This document shows, piece by piece, positions 10,006 to 20,072 of a stretch of 64,000 nucleotides of DNA. The translations under genes were made by a program, and so were the position numbers. The number at the start of each line of letters is the position of its first letter. The stretch's first letter is position 1. The notes under the pieces were generated by a model that saw only the letters and a program-made list of their open reading frames with translations, was not told the origin of the DNA and did no database searches. The stretch is from Streptomyces roseifaciens (GTDB lineage Bacteria; Actinomycetota; Actinomycetes; Streptomycetales; Streptomycetaceae), in the NCBI RefSeq assembly GCF_001445655.1, contig NZ_LNBE01000004.1:372001-436000 (forward strand), read 5' to 3'.

Positions 10006-13000
10006 ATGCTCGAATCCATTGAGCCCACCGAGCCCGGCTCCGCCGGGACCGAGGACAACAACAGCCCCAGCGACACGCTGCCGGCACGTCGCCGCCGCCG
10101 TGCGGCTTCCCGCCCCGCGGGCCCGCCGGCCGCGGCCGGCGCCTCCTCCGAGGCCCCCGAAGCCGCCGCCGCACCCGCGGCGGAGGCCCCTGCAGCGCCG
10201 GAGGCCGAGGCCACGGCCGCTCCTTCGACGCCCGCCCGCCCGCGCCGCCGCGCCACCCGCAAGGCCGCTGCGCCCTCCGGTGCGCCGAAGGCCGCCGAGC
10301 CCGCCGTGGCGACCGCCCCCGAGGTGGCCGAGTCCCCGCAGCCGGTCGAGCTGACCGCCGAGCCCACCGAGGAGCCCGCGGCCGAGCCCGCTCCCCGTAC
10401 GCGCCGCCGCGCCACCCGTAAGGCCACCGCCCCGGCGGGTGCGCCCAAGGGTGCCGAGGCCGTCGTCGAGCCGGTCGAGCCGGCCGTCGCCGCCGCCGTC
10501 GAGGAAGAGGCCGAGGAAGTGGCCGAGGAGCTCCAGGCCGCTGCGGCCGCCCCTGCCCGTCCGCGCCGCCGCGCCACCCGCAAGGCCACGGCGCCCGCCG
10601 GCGCCCCGCAGGCCGCCGAGGCCGCCGAGCAGGTGACCGAGCCCGCCGAGGCCGAGGCCGCCGCCGCGCCCGAGGAGCAGGCCCCCGCCGCCGAGCCCCG
10701 TGGCCGCCGTACGCGCCGCCGTGCCACCGCCCCCGCCACCGCCGCCGAGGCCGAGCAGCCCGCCGAGGCCGCCGCCGAGCCGGCTCCGGCCCGTCCGCGG
10801 ACGCGCCGCCGTGTCGCCGCCGGTGACGCCGAGCAGGCCGCCGCCGCTCTCGAGGCCGCCAAGGAGGCGAGCCGCGCCCGCGAGGCCGAGGCCGAGGCCG
10901 CCCCGGCCGCGGAGCCCGCCGCCCCTGCGCGTGGCCGCCGCCGCGCCGTGCGCCCCCCGACGGCCGTCTTCCAGGCGCCCGTCTTCACCGAGCCGATGTT
11001 CCAGACCCCGGAGACCGCCGCTGCTGCCGCCGCCGCGGCCGCCGTGGAGGAGCAGCCCGAGGCCGAGGTCGTGGAGGAGCGCGTCGTCGAGGCGCAGCCC
11101 GCCGGCCGCCGCCGTCGCCGCCGCCGCGGCGAGCCCGCCGAGGCCGAGCAGGTGGAGGCCCCGGCCGCCGCCGCTGCCGAGGAGGAGCCGGAGGCCGAGT
11201 CCGATGAGGCCGCCGAGGCCGCCGCCGAGGACGAGGAGCAGGGCGAGCGCCCGTCGCGCCGTCGTCGCCGGGGTGGCCGTCGCCGCCGCCGTGGCGAGGC
11301 CGCGGACGCCGAGGGCGAGCTCGAGGACGAGCAGGCCGCCGAGGCCGAGGAGGCCGAGGCCCGCGAGGAGGAGGCCGAGGAGGGCGAGGAGGCCGAGGGC
11401 AGCTCCAGCAGCCGCCGTCGCCGTCGCCGTCGCCGCCGCAGCGGTGAGGCCATCGACACCGAGCCGGGTGCGGACGAGCCCGAGCGCACGGTCGTCAAGG
11501 TCCGCGAGCCGCGCAAGCGCGAGGAGCGCGAGCCGGGCACCGGCTTCGACGAGGTGCAGTCCATCAAGGGCTCGACCCGCATGGAGGCGAAGAAGCAGCG
11601 CCGCCGCGAGGGCCGCGAGCAGGGCCGCCGCCGTGTGCCGATCATCACGGAGGCCGAGTTCCTGGCCCGCCGCGAGGCCGTCGAGCGGGTGATGGTCGTC
11701 CGCCAGAGCGGCGAGCGCACCCAGATCGGCGTGCTGGAGGACAACGTCCTCGTCGAGCACTTCGTCAACAAGGAGCAGGCCACCAGCTACGTCGGCAACG
11801 TCTACCTGGGCAAGGTCCAGAACGTGCTGCCGTCGATGGAGGCCGCCTTCGTCGACATCGGCAAGGGCCGCAACGCCGTCCTCTACGCCGGCGAGGTCAA
11901 CTTCGAGGCGCTCGGCATGGGCAACGGCCCGCGCCGCATCGAGACCGCGCTGAAGTCCGGCCAGTCCGTGCTCGTCCAGGTCACCAAGGACCCGATCGGC
12001 CACAAGGGCGCGCGTCTGACCAGCCAGGTCTCCCTCCCGGGCCGCTACCTCGTGTACGTGCCCGAGGGTTCGATGACCGGCATCAGCCGCAAGCTTCCCG
12101 ACACCGAGCGGGCGCGTCTGAAGACCATCCTCAAGAAGATCGTCCCCGAGGACGCGGGCGTGATCGTGCGCACCGCCGCCGAGGGTGCGAGCGAGGACGA
12201 GCTGCGCCGTGACGTCGAGCGTCTGCAGGCGCAGTGGGAAGACATCCAGAAGAAGGCGAAGCAGATCTCGACGAGCTCGCCGAGCCTGCTCTACGGCGAG
12301 CCGGACATGACCGTCCGCGTCGTCCGCGACATCTTCAACGAGGACTTCTCCAAGGTCATCGTCAGCGGTGACCAGGCCTGGGAGACCATCCACGGCTACG
12401 TCTCGCACGTCGCGCCCGACCTGGCCGACCGGCTGCAGAAGTGGACGTCGGACGTCGACGTCTTCGCCACGTACCGGATCGACGAGCAGCTGATGAAGGC
12501 GCTGGACCGCAAGGTCTGGCTGCCGAGCGGCGGCTCGCTGGTGATCGACCGGACCGAGGCGATGGTCGTCGTCGACGTCAACACCGGCAAGTTCACCGGC
12601 CAGGGCGGCAACCTGGAGGAGACGGTCACCAGGAACAACCTGGAGGCGGCCGAGGAGATCGTGCGCCAGCTGCGGCTGCGCGACCTCGGCGGCATCATCG
12701 TGATCGACTTCATCGACATGGTGCTGGAGTCCAACCGGGACCTGGTGCTGCGGCGCCTGCTGGAGTGCCTGGGCCGGGACCGTACGAAGCACCAGGTCGC
12801 CGAGGTGACCTCGCTGGGCCTGGTCCAGATGACCCGCAAGCGGGTGGGCCAGGGCCTGCTGGAGTCCTTCTCCGAGGGCTGCGTGCACTGCAACGGCCGC
12901 GGCGTGATCGTCCACATGGACCAGCCGGCGTCCGTCGGTGGCGGTGGCGGTGGCGGCAAGCGCGGCAAGAAGAAGGGCAAGGGCGCGGGTGCCGCGCCCG

Positions 13001-13845
13001 AGCACGAGCACGTGCACGAGGCGGCTCCGGTCACCGAGGAGGTCTCCTCGATCGCGGAGGCCCCCGCGGCCGCCGCCGTCGAGCCGGCCGACGAGGCGCC
13101 CGAGCTGGAGCCGGTGGCCGTCACCGAGGCGCAGCTGCAGCCGTCGGTCGGCGGTGACGAGGAGTGGTTCGGCAGCGCCGCGGAAGCGGAGGCTGCGGCC
13201 GCCTCTTCCAAGCGTGGCCGTACGCGCCGCCGGGCGACCCGCAAGGCGTCCGCTCCGGCGGGTGCGCCGCGGGCCGCCGAGGCGGAGCCCGAGGTCGTCG
13301 TGGAGGCGCCTGCGCCGGCCGCTGCCCCGGAGGCCGTCGCCGAGCCGGTCGCGGAGCCGCAGGCCGAGGTCGTGGAGCCCGTCGCCGAGCCGGTGGCGGA
13401 GCCCGTGGCGGAGGCGGCCCCGGCCGCTCCCGCCCGCCCGCGCCGCCGGGCGACCCGCCGGGCCTCCGCGCCCGCGGGCTCCCCGTCGGACACCGAGGCA
13501 GCCGTCGTGGTCGTCCCGTCCGTGGCCGCGGCCGCGGAGCCGGAGTCCGCGCCGGTGGAGACCCCGGCCGCGGAGCCGGTCGCCGAGGGCGTCGAGGGCG
13601 TCGGCGAGGCGGAGGCCGCGGCCCCCGCCGAGAAGCCCGCCCGCAAGACGGCCGCGAAGAAGGCCACCGCCAAGAAGGCGCCGGCGAAGAAGGCCGCCGC
13701 CAAGAAGACGGCGGCCAAGAAGACGACGACCGCGAAGAAGGCCACGGCCAAGAAGGCCGCCACCAAGACGGTGGCCAAGAAGGCCCCGGCCAAGCGGGCG
13801 ACGAAGAAGGCGGCCGCGGAAGCGGTGTCCTCCTCGGAGGACTGA
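10006..13845 (+). CDS. rne: Ribonuclease E/G (RNase ES type) with long flanking scaffold arms
   Basis: The endoribonuclease of the RNA degradosome, 1279 aa from ATG 10006 (GGGAGA 9 nt upstream). An in-frame ATG at 9862 would add 48 Arg-rich residues without SD support. The layout is an N-terminal disordered Ala/Glu/Pro/Arg arm (1-560), S1 domain (about 590-640), then the catalytic core with D857 in VVVDVNTG and D901 in IVIDFIDM, matching the E. coli metal ligands D303 and D346. A Zn-link-like C-x2-C lies in [10 protein letters not shown] Gly stretch and a C-terminal arm end in a Lys/Ala histone-H1-like tail. A central catalytic core with both arms binding partners is known for the S. coelicolor enzyme. 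The motif [14 protein letters not shown] recurs on both arms. Confidence 0.93.
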   Translation: MLESIEPTEPGSAGTEDNNSPSDTLPARRRRRAASRPAGPPAAAGASSEAPEAAAAPAAEAPAAPEAEATAAPSTPARPRRRATRKAAAPSGAPKAAEPAVATAPEVAESPQPVELTAEPTEEPAAEPAPRTRRRATRKATAPAGAPKGAEAVVEPVEPAVAAAVEEEAEEVAEELQAAAAAPARPRRRATRKATAPAGAPQAAEAAEQVTEPAEAEAAAAPEEQAPAAEPRGRRTRRRATAPATAAEAEQPAEAAAEPAPARPRTRRRVAAGDAEQAAAALEAAKEASRAREAEAEAAPAAEPAAPARGRRRAVRPPTAVFQAPVFTEPMFQTPETAAAAAAAAAVEEQPEAEVVEERVVEAQPAGRRRRRRRGEPAEAEQVEAPAAAAAEEEPEAESDEAAEAAAEDEEQGERPSRRRRRGGRRRRRGEAADAEGELEDEQAAEAEEAEAREEEAEEGEEAEGSSSSRRRRRRRRRSGEAIDTEPGADEPERTVVKVREPRKREEREPGTGFDEVQSIKGSTRMEAKKQRRREGREQGRRRVPIITEAEFLARREAVERVMVVRQSGERTQIGVLEDNVLVEHFVNKEQATSYVGNVYLGKVQNVLPSMEAAFVDIGKGRNAVLYAGEVNFEALGMGNGPRRIETALKSGQSVLVQVTKDPIGHKGARLTSQVSLPGRYLVYVPEGSMTGISRKLPDTERARLKTILKKIVPEDAGVIVRTAAEGASEDELRRDVERLQAQWEDIQKKAKQISTSSPSLLYGEPDMTVRVVRDIFNEDFSKVIVSGDQAWETIHGYVSHVAPDLADRLQKWTSDVDVFATYRIDEQLMKALDRKVWLPSGGSLVIDRTEAMVVVDVNTGKFTGQGGNLEETVTRNNLEAAEEIVRQLRLRDLGGIIVIDFIDMVLESNRDLVLRRLLECLGRDRTKHQVAEVTSLGLVQMTRKRVGQGLLESFSEGCVHCNGRGVIVHMDQPASVGGGGGGGKRGKKKGKGAGAAPEHEHVHEAAPVTEEVSSIAEAPAAAAVEPADEAPELEPVAVTEAQLQPSVGGDEEWFGSAAEAEAAAASSKRGRTRRRATRKASAPAGAPRAAEAEPEVVVEAPAPAAAPEAVAEPVAEPQAEVVEPVAEPVAEPVAEAAPAAPARPRRRATRRASAPAGSPSDTEAAVVVVPSVAAAAEPESAPVETPAAEPVAEGVEGVGEAEAAAPAEKPARKTAAKKATAKKAPAKKAAAKKTAAKKTTTAKKATAKKAATKTVAKKAPAKRATKKAAAEAVSSSED

Positions 13846-13884
13846 GCGCCCTGGGCGCCGCCGGTCGGCCACGTCGTGGTTGCG

Positions 13885-13943
13885 CGCCGTTGCGGCGGGA
13901 GGAACTCGCTGGGCTCAGCGAATGTCCTTCCGCCGCAACGGCG
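13885..13943 (+). terminator. Long imperfect hairpin downstream of rne
   Basis: Arms 13885-13911 and 13916-13943 are near-complementary: the first 13-14 bp (CGCCGTTGCGGCGG) are perfect, followed by a few mismatches and a small loop. Its position 40 bp after the rne stop fits a terminator or an RNA-processing signal. Confidence 0.65.
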
Positions 13944-14034
13944 GTCAGCCCCCGCGGCGGAGTCCGGCGGTGCCGAGCCGGCCGTACTCGTACACCCCCT
14001 GTGCGAAGACGGCCACCCCGGGCGAGGGGTCGGT

Positions 14035-14063
14035 TTGACCCGTTCGTCAAGGGCACGTAATCT
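14035..14063 (+). promoter_or_regulatory. Strong promoter for rplU-rpmA
   Basis: TTGACC (14035-14040) and TAATCT (14058-14063) are separated by exactly 17 bp, a near-consensus housekeeping sigma promoter. Transcription would begin around 14070, giving a leader of about 150 nt before the L21 GTG. Confidence 0.8.
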
Positions 14064-14218
14064 TGACGGTCGGTGTCTGTTACGGCACCACGCCACTGAG
14101 CAAACACCTTCCGGCCCGCCGGGAGAGGCCGCTCGTCCACTCGGACGGTCACGGGTTCCGGCCCGTGCGAGCGGCTGGCATCAGAGGTCCCCTTTACTAG
14201 CGAGAGAGTGAGATCCGC

Positions 14219-14539
14219 GTGTACGCAATCGTGCGTAGCGGTGGTCGTCAGCACAAGGTTGCTGTCGGCGACATCGTCGAGGTTGACAAGATTTCCACCG
14301 GCAACGTGGGCGACGCGGTCGAGCTCTCGACGCTGCTCGTCGTCGACGGTGAGAACGTCACCAGCGACCCGTGGGTCCTGGCCGGCATCAAGGTCTCGGC
14401 CGAGATCGTCGACCACCACAAGGGTGCCAAGATCGACATCCTGAAGTACAAGAACAAGACCGGTTACCGCAAGCGCATCGGTCACCGCCAGCAGTACACC
14501 GCGGTGAAGATCACCGGCATCCCCACGGCTGCGAAGTAA
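14219..14539 (+). CDS. rplU: 50S ribosomal protein L21
   Basis: A large-subunit protein that binds 23S rRNA. It has 106 aa, starts at GTG 14219 ([18 protein letters not shown]) and has the classical C-terminal [10 protein letters not shown] element. The purine-rich GAGAGAG upstream of the start serves as ribosome-binding site. L27 follows after 14 bp. A structured leader may give autogenous control (inference from leader length). Confidence 0.98.
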   Translation: MYAIVRSGGRQHKVAVGDIVEVDKISTGNVGDAVELSTLLVVDGENVTSDPWVLAGIKVSAEIVDHHKGAKIDILKYKNKTGYRKRIGHRQQYTAVKITGIPTAAK

Positions 14540-14553
14540 GGGACTGAGGAGAC

Positions 14554-14808
14554 ATGGCACACAAGAAGGGCGCATCGTCCACCCGGAACGGTCGCGACTC
14601 CAACGCTCAGCGGCTCGGCGTGAAGCGCTTCGGCGGTCAGGTCGTCAACGCCGGTGAGATCCTGGTCCGCCAGCGTGGCACCCACTTCCACCCGGGCGCC
14701 GGTGTCGGTCGCGGTGGCGACGACACGCTGTTCGCGCTTGAGGCCGGTGCGGTGCAGTTCGGCACCCACCGCGGCCGCAAGGTCGTCAACATCGTTCCGG
14801 CTGTCTGA
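14554..14808 (+). CDS. rpmA: 50S ribosomal protein L27
   Basis: An 84-aa ribosomal protein near the peptidyl transferase centre. It begins [20 protein letters not shown] and has the usual [11 protein letters not shown] core. It lacks the Firmicutes-type cleavable N-terminal extension. GAGGAG precedes the ATG by a few bases. It is cotranscribed with rplU and followed by a terminator hairpin before obgE. Confidence 0.98.
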   Translation: MAHKKGASSTRNGRDSNAQRLGVKRFGGQVVNAGEILVRQRGTHFHPGAGVGRGGDDTLFALEAGAVQFGTHRGRKVVNIVPAV

Positions 14809-14840
14809 TCCAACGGGATCTGACGCCGTAGAGCGATAAC

Positions 14841-14884
14841 GAGGGCGGACCTCCCTTCCCTGCACGGGAAGCGGGTCCGCCCTC
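14841..14884 (+). terminator. Hairpin after rpmA
   Basis: Outer arms GAGGGCGGAC (14841-14850) and GTCCGCCCTC (14875-14884) enclose a second internal stem (TCCC/GGGA). It lies 32 bp after the rpmA stop and separates the ribosomal pair from obgE, attenuating or ending that transcript. Confidence 0.75.
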
Positions 14885-14933
14885 GCTGCGTTACAACAGA
14901 GACAATCCCGTATGTACCTGGAGGCACACCGCT

Positions 14934-16370
14934 ATGACCACCTTCGTGGACCGCGTCGAGCTGCACGTCGCCGCGGGTAACGGAGGCCACGGCTGCGCCT
15001 CCGTACACCGTGAGAAGTTCAAGCCGCTCGGCGGCCCGGACGGTGGCAACGGCGGCCGTGGCGGCGACGTGATCCTGGTCGTGGACCAGTCGGTCACGAC
15101 CCTGCTCGAGTACCACCACAGCCCCCACCGCAAGGCCACCAACGGCAAGCCCGGCGAGGGCGGCAACCGCTCCGGCAAGGACGGCTCCGACCTCGTCCTG
15201 ACCGTCCCGGACGGCACCGTCGTCCTCGACGCCAAGGGCAACGTCCTGGCCGACCTCGTCGGCGAGGGCACCACCTACATCGCCGCCCAGGGCGGCCGCG
15301 GCGGCCTCGGCAACGCCGCGCTGGCCTCGGCCCGCCGCAAGGCGCCCGGCTTCGCGCTGCTGGGCGAGCCCGGCCAGACCGGCGACGTCGTCCTGGAGCT
15401 CAAGACCGTCGCCGACGTGGCCCTCGTCGGCTTCCCGAGCGCCGGCAAGTCCTCGCTGATCTCGGTGCTCTCCGCCGCCAAGCCGAAGATCGCCGACTAC
15501 CCGTTCACCACGCTCGTCCCGAACCTGGGCGTCGTCACGGCCGGTGCGACCGTCTACACCATCGCCGACGTGCCCGGTCTGATCCCCGGCGCCAGCCAGG
15601 GCAAGGGCCTCGGCCTGGAGTTCCTGCGCCACGTCGAGCGCTGCTCGGTGCTCGTGCACGTGCTGGACACCGCGACGCTGGAGTCCGAGCGCGACCCGCT
15701 GACCGACCTCGACGTCATCGAGGCGGAGCTGCGGGAGTACGGCGGCCTGGAGGACCGGCCGCGCATCGTCGTCCTGAACAAGGTCGACATCCCCGATGGC
15801 CAGGACCTCGCGGACATGATCCGCCCCGACCTGGAGGCCCGCGGCTACCGCATCTTCGAGGTCTCCGCCGTCTCCCGGCACGGCCTGAAGGAGCTGTCCT
15901 TCGCGCTGGCCGGCATCGTCGCCGAGGCGCGCGCCGCCAAGCCGAAGCAGGAGGCGACCCGCATCGTCATCCGCCCGAAGGCCGTCGACGACGCGGGCTT
16001 CACCGTCACCCTGGAGGAGGACGGCCTCTACCGCGTGCGCGGCGAGAAGCCGGAGCGCTGGGTGCGCCAGACCGACTTCAACAACGACGAGGCCGTCGGC
16101 TACCTGGCCGACCGCCTCAACCGCCTCGGCGTCGAGGACGAGCTGATGAAGGCCGGTGCCCGCGCGGGCGACGGCGTCGCCATCGGCTCCGAGGACGACG
16201 CCGTCGTCTTCGACTGGGAGCCGTCCATGGCCGCCGGTGCGGAGATGCTGGGCCGCCGCGGCGAGGACCACCGCCTGGAGGCCCCGCGGCCCGCGGCGCA
16301 GCGTCGCCGCGACCGCGACGCGGAGCGGGACGAGGCGGAGCGGGAGTTCGACGAGTTCAACCCGTTCTAA
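14934..16370 (+). CDS. obgE: Obg-family GTPase
   Basis: A 478-aa ribosome-associated GTPase involved in 50S maturation and the stringent and developmental response. It has an N-terminal glycine-rich Obg fold (1-158), a G domain with P-loop G166-FPSAGKS173, DVPGL and NKVD motifs, and a C-terminal OCT domain (about 350-430). It ends in a charged tail ([17 protein letters not shown]). The ATG has GGAGG at 14916-14920. In S. coelicolor Obg level is tied to aerial mycelium formation. The rplU-rpmA-obg order is widely conserved. Confidence 0.97.
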   Translation: MTTFVDRVELHVAAGNGGHGCASVHREKFKPLGGPDGGNGGRGGDVILVVDQSVTTLLEYHHSPHRKATNGKPGEGGNRSGKDGSDLVLTVPDGTVVLDAKGNVLADLVGEGTTYIAAQGGRGGLGNAALASARRKAPGFALLGEPGQTGDVVLELKTVADVALVGFPSAGKSSLISVLSAAKPKIADYPFTTLVPNLGVVTAGATVYTIADVPGLIPGASQGKGLGLEFLRHVERCSVLVHVLDTATLESERDPLTDLDVIEAELREYGGLEDRPRIVVLNKVDIPDGQDLADMIRPDLEARGYRIFEVSAVSRHGLKELSFALAGIVAEARAAKPKQEATRIVIRPKAVDDAGFTVTLEEDGLYRVRGEKPERWVRQTDFNNDEAVGYLADRLNRLGVEDELMKAGARAGDGVAIGSEDDAVVFDWEPSMAAGAEMLGRRGEDHRLEAPRPAAQRRRDRDAERDEAEREFDEFNPF

Positions 16371-16414
16371 CGGGTACCCGCGCCCCGTAAGGGGCGCGGG
16401 GCAGCGTCATTCAC

Positions 16415-16592
16415 ACGCCCCGTAAGGGGCGCGGGGAACTGCGCGAGCAACCACAGCCGGCCCGCAGCCGACGGAGCACGCGGCCTCCGGCCATACGGCA
16501 TGGCGCACTTGAGGCAGCGCGCTGCACCGGTCGGGCGGCTGAAGGCCGTCTTCGGGCCGGTCGCGCACTTCCCCGAGCCCCTGACGGGGCAC
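16415..16592. repeat. Dispersed intergenic repeat with inverted ends
   Basis: The left end 16415-16446 and right end 16561-16592 are imperfect inverted copies of each other (CCCCGTAAGGGGCGCGGGG versus the complement of CCCCGAGCCCCTGACGGGG). From memory this is a common Streptomyces intergenic repeat, usually between convergent genes; no transposase is present. Confidence 0.7.
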
Positions 16593-16603
16593 GGCACCGC
16601 ACA

Positions 16604-16657
16604 GTCAGCATGACGAAGGCCCCGGGAGGAACCTCCCGGGGCCTTCGTCATGCTGAC
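16604..16657. terminator. 26-bp perfect palindrome, bidirectional terminator
   Basis: Arms 16604-16629 and 16632-16657 are perfect complements with a 2-nt spacer (centre CCGGGAGGAACCTCCCGG). It sits 7 bp past the stop of the minus-strand gene and serves both convergent units. Confidence 0.8.
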
Positions 16658-16663
16658 GCAGAC

Positions 16664-18700
16664 TTACACGGCGGCAGCCGTGTCCGCCTCGCGCTGCATC
16701 GGGATCTCGGAGGCGCGAGCCTCCATCCGCGCGCGCCGGGCGTCCGCCTCGGCGGCGAGCGCCAGCGCGGCCGCGTTGAAGCGGACGAGCGACGGCGGGT
16801 CGGACGGGCCGAGCAGCTGGACCTTGAGCTCGGCGCGGGCCTCGGCGAGGCCGTCCAGGCGGGGGTCGCGGACGGCCGCGAGCAGGCCTGCGACCTCGCC
16901 CGCCTCCGGGCTGAGGATCGTCGCCGCGCTGACGGTCGGGAAGTTCGTGCGGAACTCCTCCTCGGTCATGCCGCTGGTGTTCGCGACGGCGTACGGCTTC
17001 TCGCTGATCAGGTAGTCCGAGACGACGCTCGACACATCGCTGATCAGGACGTCCGCCTCGTTGAAGCAGCTGAAGAGCGCCGGGCGGGCGGTGGTGATGA
17101 TCTGGTGCTCCCACTCCGGCAGGGAGGCCCAGTAGGCGGTCTCCCAGGCGGTGGTGGCGGCCTCGACCGTCGCGGCGCGGCCCGGTTCGGGCGTGCCCTG
17201 CAGCATCATCCGCTCGATCTCGTCCGCGCTGTCACGGAAGGTGCTGGTGGTGAGGCGGTCCAGCTCGGCCGTGCGGCGCTCCAGCTCGGCGGTGGCCTCC
17301 GGGCCCGGACGGGCGCCGTTCCGGGCGGCGTTGGCCTCGCGGATCATGGCCTGGATGCGCTCGTTGGCACGGCCCGCGCGCGGGTCGACGGAGCCGGTCA
17401 TGGGGTGCGGCTTGTAGAGCAGGCGCACCTTGGGGTCGGCGAGGAGCGCGCGGACGATGTTCTCGCCGGCGAGCATCACCGAGGTGTTGCCGGGGTTGCC
17501 GTCCCAGCCCTCCCAGGTGGGTGCGTAGAGGACGGTCGTCAGCTCGCGTGCGGGCGCGCCCGTGTACGGCCGGATCGGGGCCAGCTGCGGGCGGCCGACC
17601 TCGACCACGTCGCGGTCGTCGACGCCGATGTCGGCGAGCTGGTAGCGCTCGCGGGCGGCGGGGCCGGCGACCCAGATCTCGTCGTACGCCTTGGAGTAGG
17701 GGTTGCAGCTGGAGAGCTTGTCGCTCTCGCCGTGGTTGATGAAGGCGTGCTTGATCGACGGCATCCGCAGGACCTGCGAGGTCTTACCGGAGTTCGCCGG
17801 GTGGATCATCATCTTCAGCGAGGACTTCTCCAGGGCCATCAGGTGGACGACCTTGGGGATGCAGATGATCGGCACGTCGGTGGCCTCGATCTTCTGCACC
17901 ATGAAGCGCTCGCGGAGCACGATCACGGGGTTGCCGTCGAGCGCGGCGAGGGTGGAGAGCCACATGTTGGCCTGGTAGGCCGAGGTGGTGCCGCCCGAGA
18001 AGTACATGCCGGCGGAGGGCTTGTAGTCGGCCAGCCAGCGGTCGAGCCACTCCAGGGCGCGCTGCTCGTCGGCGATGCGCTTCTTGGGCCGCAGCCAGCT
18101 CGCGAGGTGGACGGCGCCGCCGGCCGCGAGCAGCAGGGCCAGGCCGACGCCGAGCATGCCCCACAGGGGCTTCTCGGTGCCGACGGTGACCAGCAGGCCC
18201 GCGGTGGCCGGGATCGCGAAGCGCAGCAGCCGGCGGCCGTGCTGGCGGGCCAGCAGGCGCGGCGGGGCGGCGGTCAGGCGCAGGCCGGAGGTGTCGATGT
18301 TGCGGGTCACGAAGGGCAGCGTGCGGCTGCGGCGGACCATGATCGCGGTGGCCTGGCAGGCGAGGTGCGCGGCGTAGAAGAGGACGAGCCCGACGAAGAC
18401 GGGGGCGTATCCGCGCAGCGAGCCGTCGCCCTGGAGCCGCAGGAGCCCGAGGAGGATCAGCATGTCGCGCAGCAGCTGCCGGACCATGACGTCGAAGCGG
18501 ACCTTGCCGAGGACGGCGACGAGACCGGGGTCACGGTGCTGCAGGTAGAGATCGAGGGCGAGCCCCGCCGCGGACGCGGCGATCAGCAGCGCCACGTCGG
18601 GCAGCAGCGCGCCGACGAGCTGCGTGGCGAAGAACACCAGCATCGCGAGGAGCGCCGCGGCCTGGACGGCGCGTCGGGAGGCTGTTCCGGCAGAAGGCAC
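16664..18700 (-). CDS. Membrane CDP-glycerol glycerophosphotransferase-family protein
   Basis: A 678-aa protein. The N-terminal quarter is membrane-embedded (several hydrophobic segments between residues about 10 and 195). The rest is a CDP-glycerol glycerophosphotransferase-like (TagB/TagF) catalytic domain, with the family elements KHAFINHGESDK, LYAPTWEGWDG and LLYKPHPMTGS. Such enzymes polymerise or prime glycerol- or ribitol-phosphate wall polymers on the cytoplasmic face; the true substrate here is unknown. The GTG at 18700 has AGGAG 8 nt upstream; a longer reading to 18823 is possible but unsupported. No other teichoic-acid gene is adjacent. The LCP-type ligase at 26482 is the nearest candidate partner. 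Confidence 0.85.
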   Translation of the reverse strand: MPSAGTASRRAVQAAALLAMLVFFATQLVGALLPDVALLIAASAAGLALDLYLQHRDPGLVAVLGKVRFDVMVRQLLRDMLILLGLLRLQGDGSLRGYAPVFVGLVLFYAAHLACQATAIMVRRSRTLPFVTRNIDTSGLRLTAAPPRLLARQHGRRLLRFAIPATAGLLVTVGTEKPLWGMLGVGLALLLAAGGAVHLASWLRPKKRIADEQRALEWLDRWLADYKPSAGMYFSGGTTSAYQANMWLSTLAALDGNPVIVLRERFMVQKIEATDVPIICIPKVVHLMALEKSSLKMMIHPANSGKTSQVLRMPSIKHAFINHGESDKLSSCNPYSKAYDEIWVAGPAARERYQLADIGVDDRDVVEVGRPQLAPIRPYTGAPARELTTVLYAPTWEGWDGNPGNTSVMLAGENIVRALLADPKVRLLYKPHPMTGSVDPRAGRANERIQAMIREANAARNGARPGPEATAELERRTAELDRLTTSTFRDSADEIERMMLQGTPEPGRAATVEAATTAWETAYWASLPEWEHQIITTARPALFSCFNEADVLISDVSSVVSDYLISEKPYAVANTSGMTEEEFRTNFPTVSAATILSPEAGEVAGLLAAVRDPRLDGLAEARAELKVQLLGPSDPPSLVRFNAAALALAAEADARRARMEARASEIPMQREADTAAAV

Positions 18701-18863
18701 TGGGAGGGCTCCTGGCAGGCGGACTAGGGGGGACTGTGGGCGTGGGGGAACCGTGCCTGGGCAACGGTCGACTACCGACCGTATGACGCGGGCTGGTCCA
18801 CGAGCAATCTTCCGTGACGGCAATCATCGCAAAACAGGGCCGAACGACCACAATCCCAGACGG

Positions 18864-18869
18864 TAGATT
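18864..18869 (+). promoter_or_regulatory. -10 candidate for proB
   Basis: TAGATT about 50 bp before the proB start, in the divergent spacer between proB and the minus-strand glycopolymer gene. No clear -35. Confidence 0.4.
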
Positions 18870-18920
18870 TGCGGGCCTGAGGCAGCCCGGAAGAGGCGGG
18901 CGACCGGCGAATCACCTGGG

Positions 18921-20072
18921 GTGTGTGCAGTGACTGGGGCAGGGGAGCAGCAAGGGGCCCGTGAAGCGGCGGTGGCGGGCGCCCGCAGGATCGTGGTCAA
19001 GGTGGGGTCCTCCTCGCTCACCACCGCGGGCGGGGGGCTGGACGCCGACCGCGTTGACGCGCTGGTCGACACGCTCGCCAAGACCACCGGCCACAAGGAG
19101 GTCGTGCTGGTCTCCTCCGGCGCGATCGCGGCCGGACTGGCCCCGCTGGGCCTCGACCGCCGCCCGCGCGACCTGGCGCGTCAGCAGGCCGCCGCGAGCG
19201 TCGGCCAGGGCCTCCTCGTGGCCCGTTACACCGCGTCGTTCGCCCGTTACGGCCGGCGCGTGGGCCAGGTGCTGCTCACGACGGACGACACCAGCCGCCG
19301 TGCGCACTACCGCAACGCCCGCCGGACGCTGGACCAGCTGCTGGCCATGGGCGCGGTGCCGGTCGTCAACGAGAACGACACGGTGGCCACGGACGAGATC
19401 CGCTTCGGCGACAACGACCGGCTGGCCGCCCTCGTGGCCCACCTCGTCCGGGCCGACCTGCTGGTGCTCCTCTCCGACGTGGACGGCCTCTACGACGGCG
19501 ACCCCAGCACGCCGGGCACCTCGCGGATCGCCGAGGTCACCGGGCCGAAGGACCTGGAGGGCATCTCGATCGGCAGCGCGGGCAAGGCCGGCGTCGGCAC
19601 CGGCGGGATGGTCACCAAGGTCGACGCGGCCCGGATCGCGGCCGCCGCCGGCATCCCGGTCGTGCTGACCTCGGCCAGCCAGGCGGCGGACGCCCTCGCG
19701 GGCCGCGGCACCGGCACGTTCTTCCACCGCACCGGGCGCCGCTCCGCCGACCGCCTGCTGTGGCTCGCCCACGCCTCCACGCCGCGGGGCGCCCTGACGC
19801 TCGACGACGGGGCCGTGCGGGCCGTGGTCGACGGCACCGGCTCGCTGCTGCCCGCCGGCATCGCCCGGGTCGAGGGCGAATTCAGCGCGGGCGATCCGGT
19901 CGAGCTGCGCGATTCCGCGGGCCGGGCCGTCGCGCGCGGGCTGGTGGCCTTCGACGCGGGGGAGATCCCCCAGCTGCTCGGCCGCTCCACCCGCGACCTG
20001 GCCCGGGAGCTCGGGCCCGAGTACGAGCGCGAGGTCGTGCACCGTGACGACCTCGTCGTGCTGCGCCGCTGA
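18921..20072 (+). CDS. proB: Glutamate 5-kinase
   Basis: Phosphorylates L-glutamate in the first step of proline synthesis; the product is handed to ProA. It has 383 aa with an amino-acid kinase domain (RRIVVKVGSSSLTT, VLVSSGAIAAG, NENDTVATDE, LSDVDGLYDGDP) and a C-terminal PUA domain (from about residue 290), as in most ProB proteins. Two in-frame GTG codons (18921 and 18930) are possible starts; neither has a strong Shine-Dalgarno. Feedback inhibition by proline is usual for the family. proA lies 0.8 kb downstream, separated by one small gene. Confidence 0.96.
   Translation: MCAVTGAGEQQGAREAAVAGARRIVVKVGSSSLTTAGGGLDADRVDALVDTLAKTTGHKEVVLVSSGAIAAGLAPLGLDRRPRDLARQQAAASVGQGLLVARYTASFARYGRRVGQVLLTTDDTSRRAHYRNARRTLDQLLAMGAVPVVNENDTVATDEIRFGDNDRLAALVAHLVRADLLVLLSDVDGLYDGDPSTPGTSRIAEVTGPKDLEGISIGSAGKAGVGTGGMVTKVDAARIAAAAGIPVVLTSASQAADALAGRGTGTFFHRTGRRSADRLLWLAHASTPRGALTLDDGAVRAVVDGTGSLLPAGIARVEGEFSAGDPVELRDSAGRAVARGLVAFDAGEIPQLLGRSTRDLARELGPEYEREVVHRDDLVVLRR

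Larger units (their letters stand above)
13846..14218. other. rne-rplU intergenic region
   Basis: A 373-bp gene-free stretch. It contains a long hairpin (13885-13943), a consensus promoter (14035-14063) and a leader of about 150 nt upstream of L21. The leader can fold through the complementary arms GCCGCTCG and CGAGCGGC (about 14128-14175). Confidence 0.7.
16371..16663. other. Convergent intergenic region with Streptomyces-type repeat
   Basis: 293 bp between the convergent obgE and the glycopolymer gene. It holds a tandem CGCCCCGTAAGGGGCGCGGGG element (16381-16401 and 16416-16436), an inverted copy at 16561-16592, and a 26-bp perfect palindrome (16604-16657). No gene is recognisable. Confidence 0.7.

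Noticed and set aside
13621..13845. The repetitive AAG/GCC tract at the end of rne looked like a separate repeat element.
   Set aside because: It is in frame and encodes the Lys/Ala tail typical of Streptomyces RNase ES; no independent repeat function is needed.
9943..13872. A 1309-aa open frame antisense to rne, and several other long antisense frames (e.g. 1601-3823, 3769-6693, 41447-44104).
   Set aside because: They mirror strongly GC-biased coding on the other strand, contain no recognisable domains and read as Gly/Arg/Val/Leu low-complexity. The plus-strand genes have clear family motifs.
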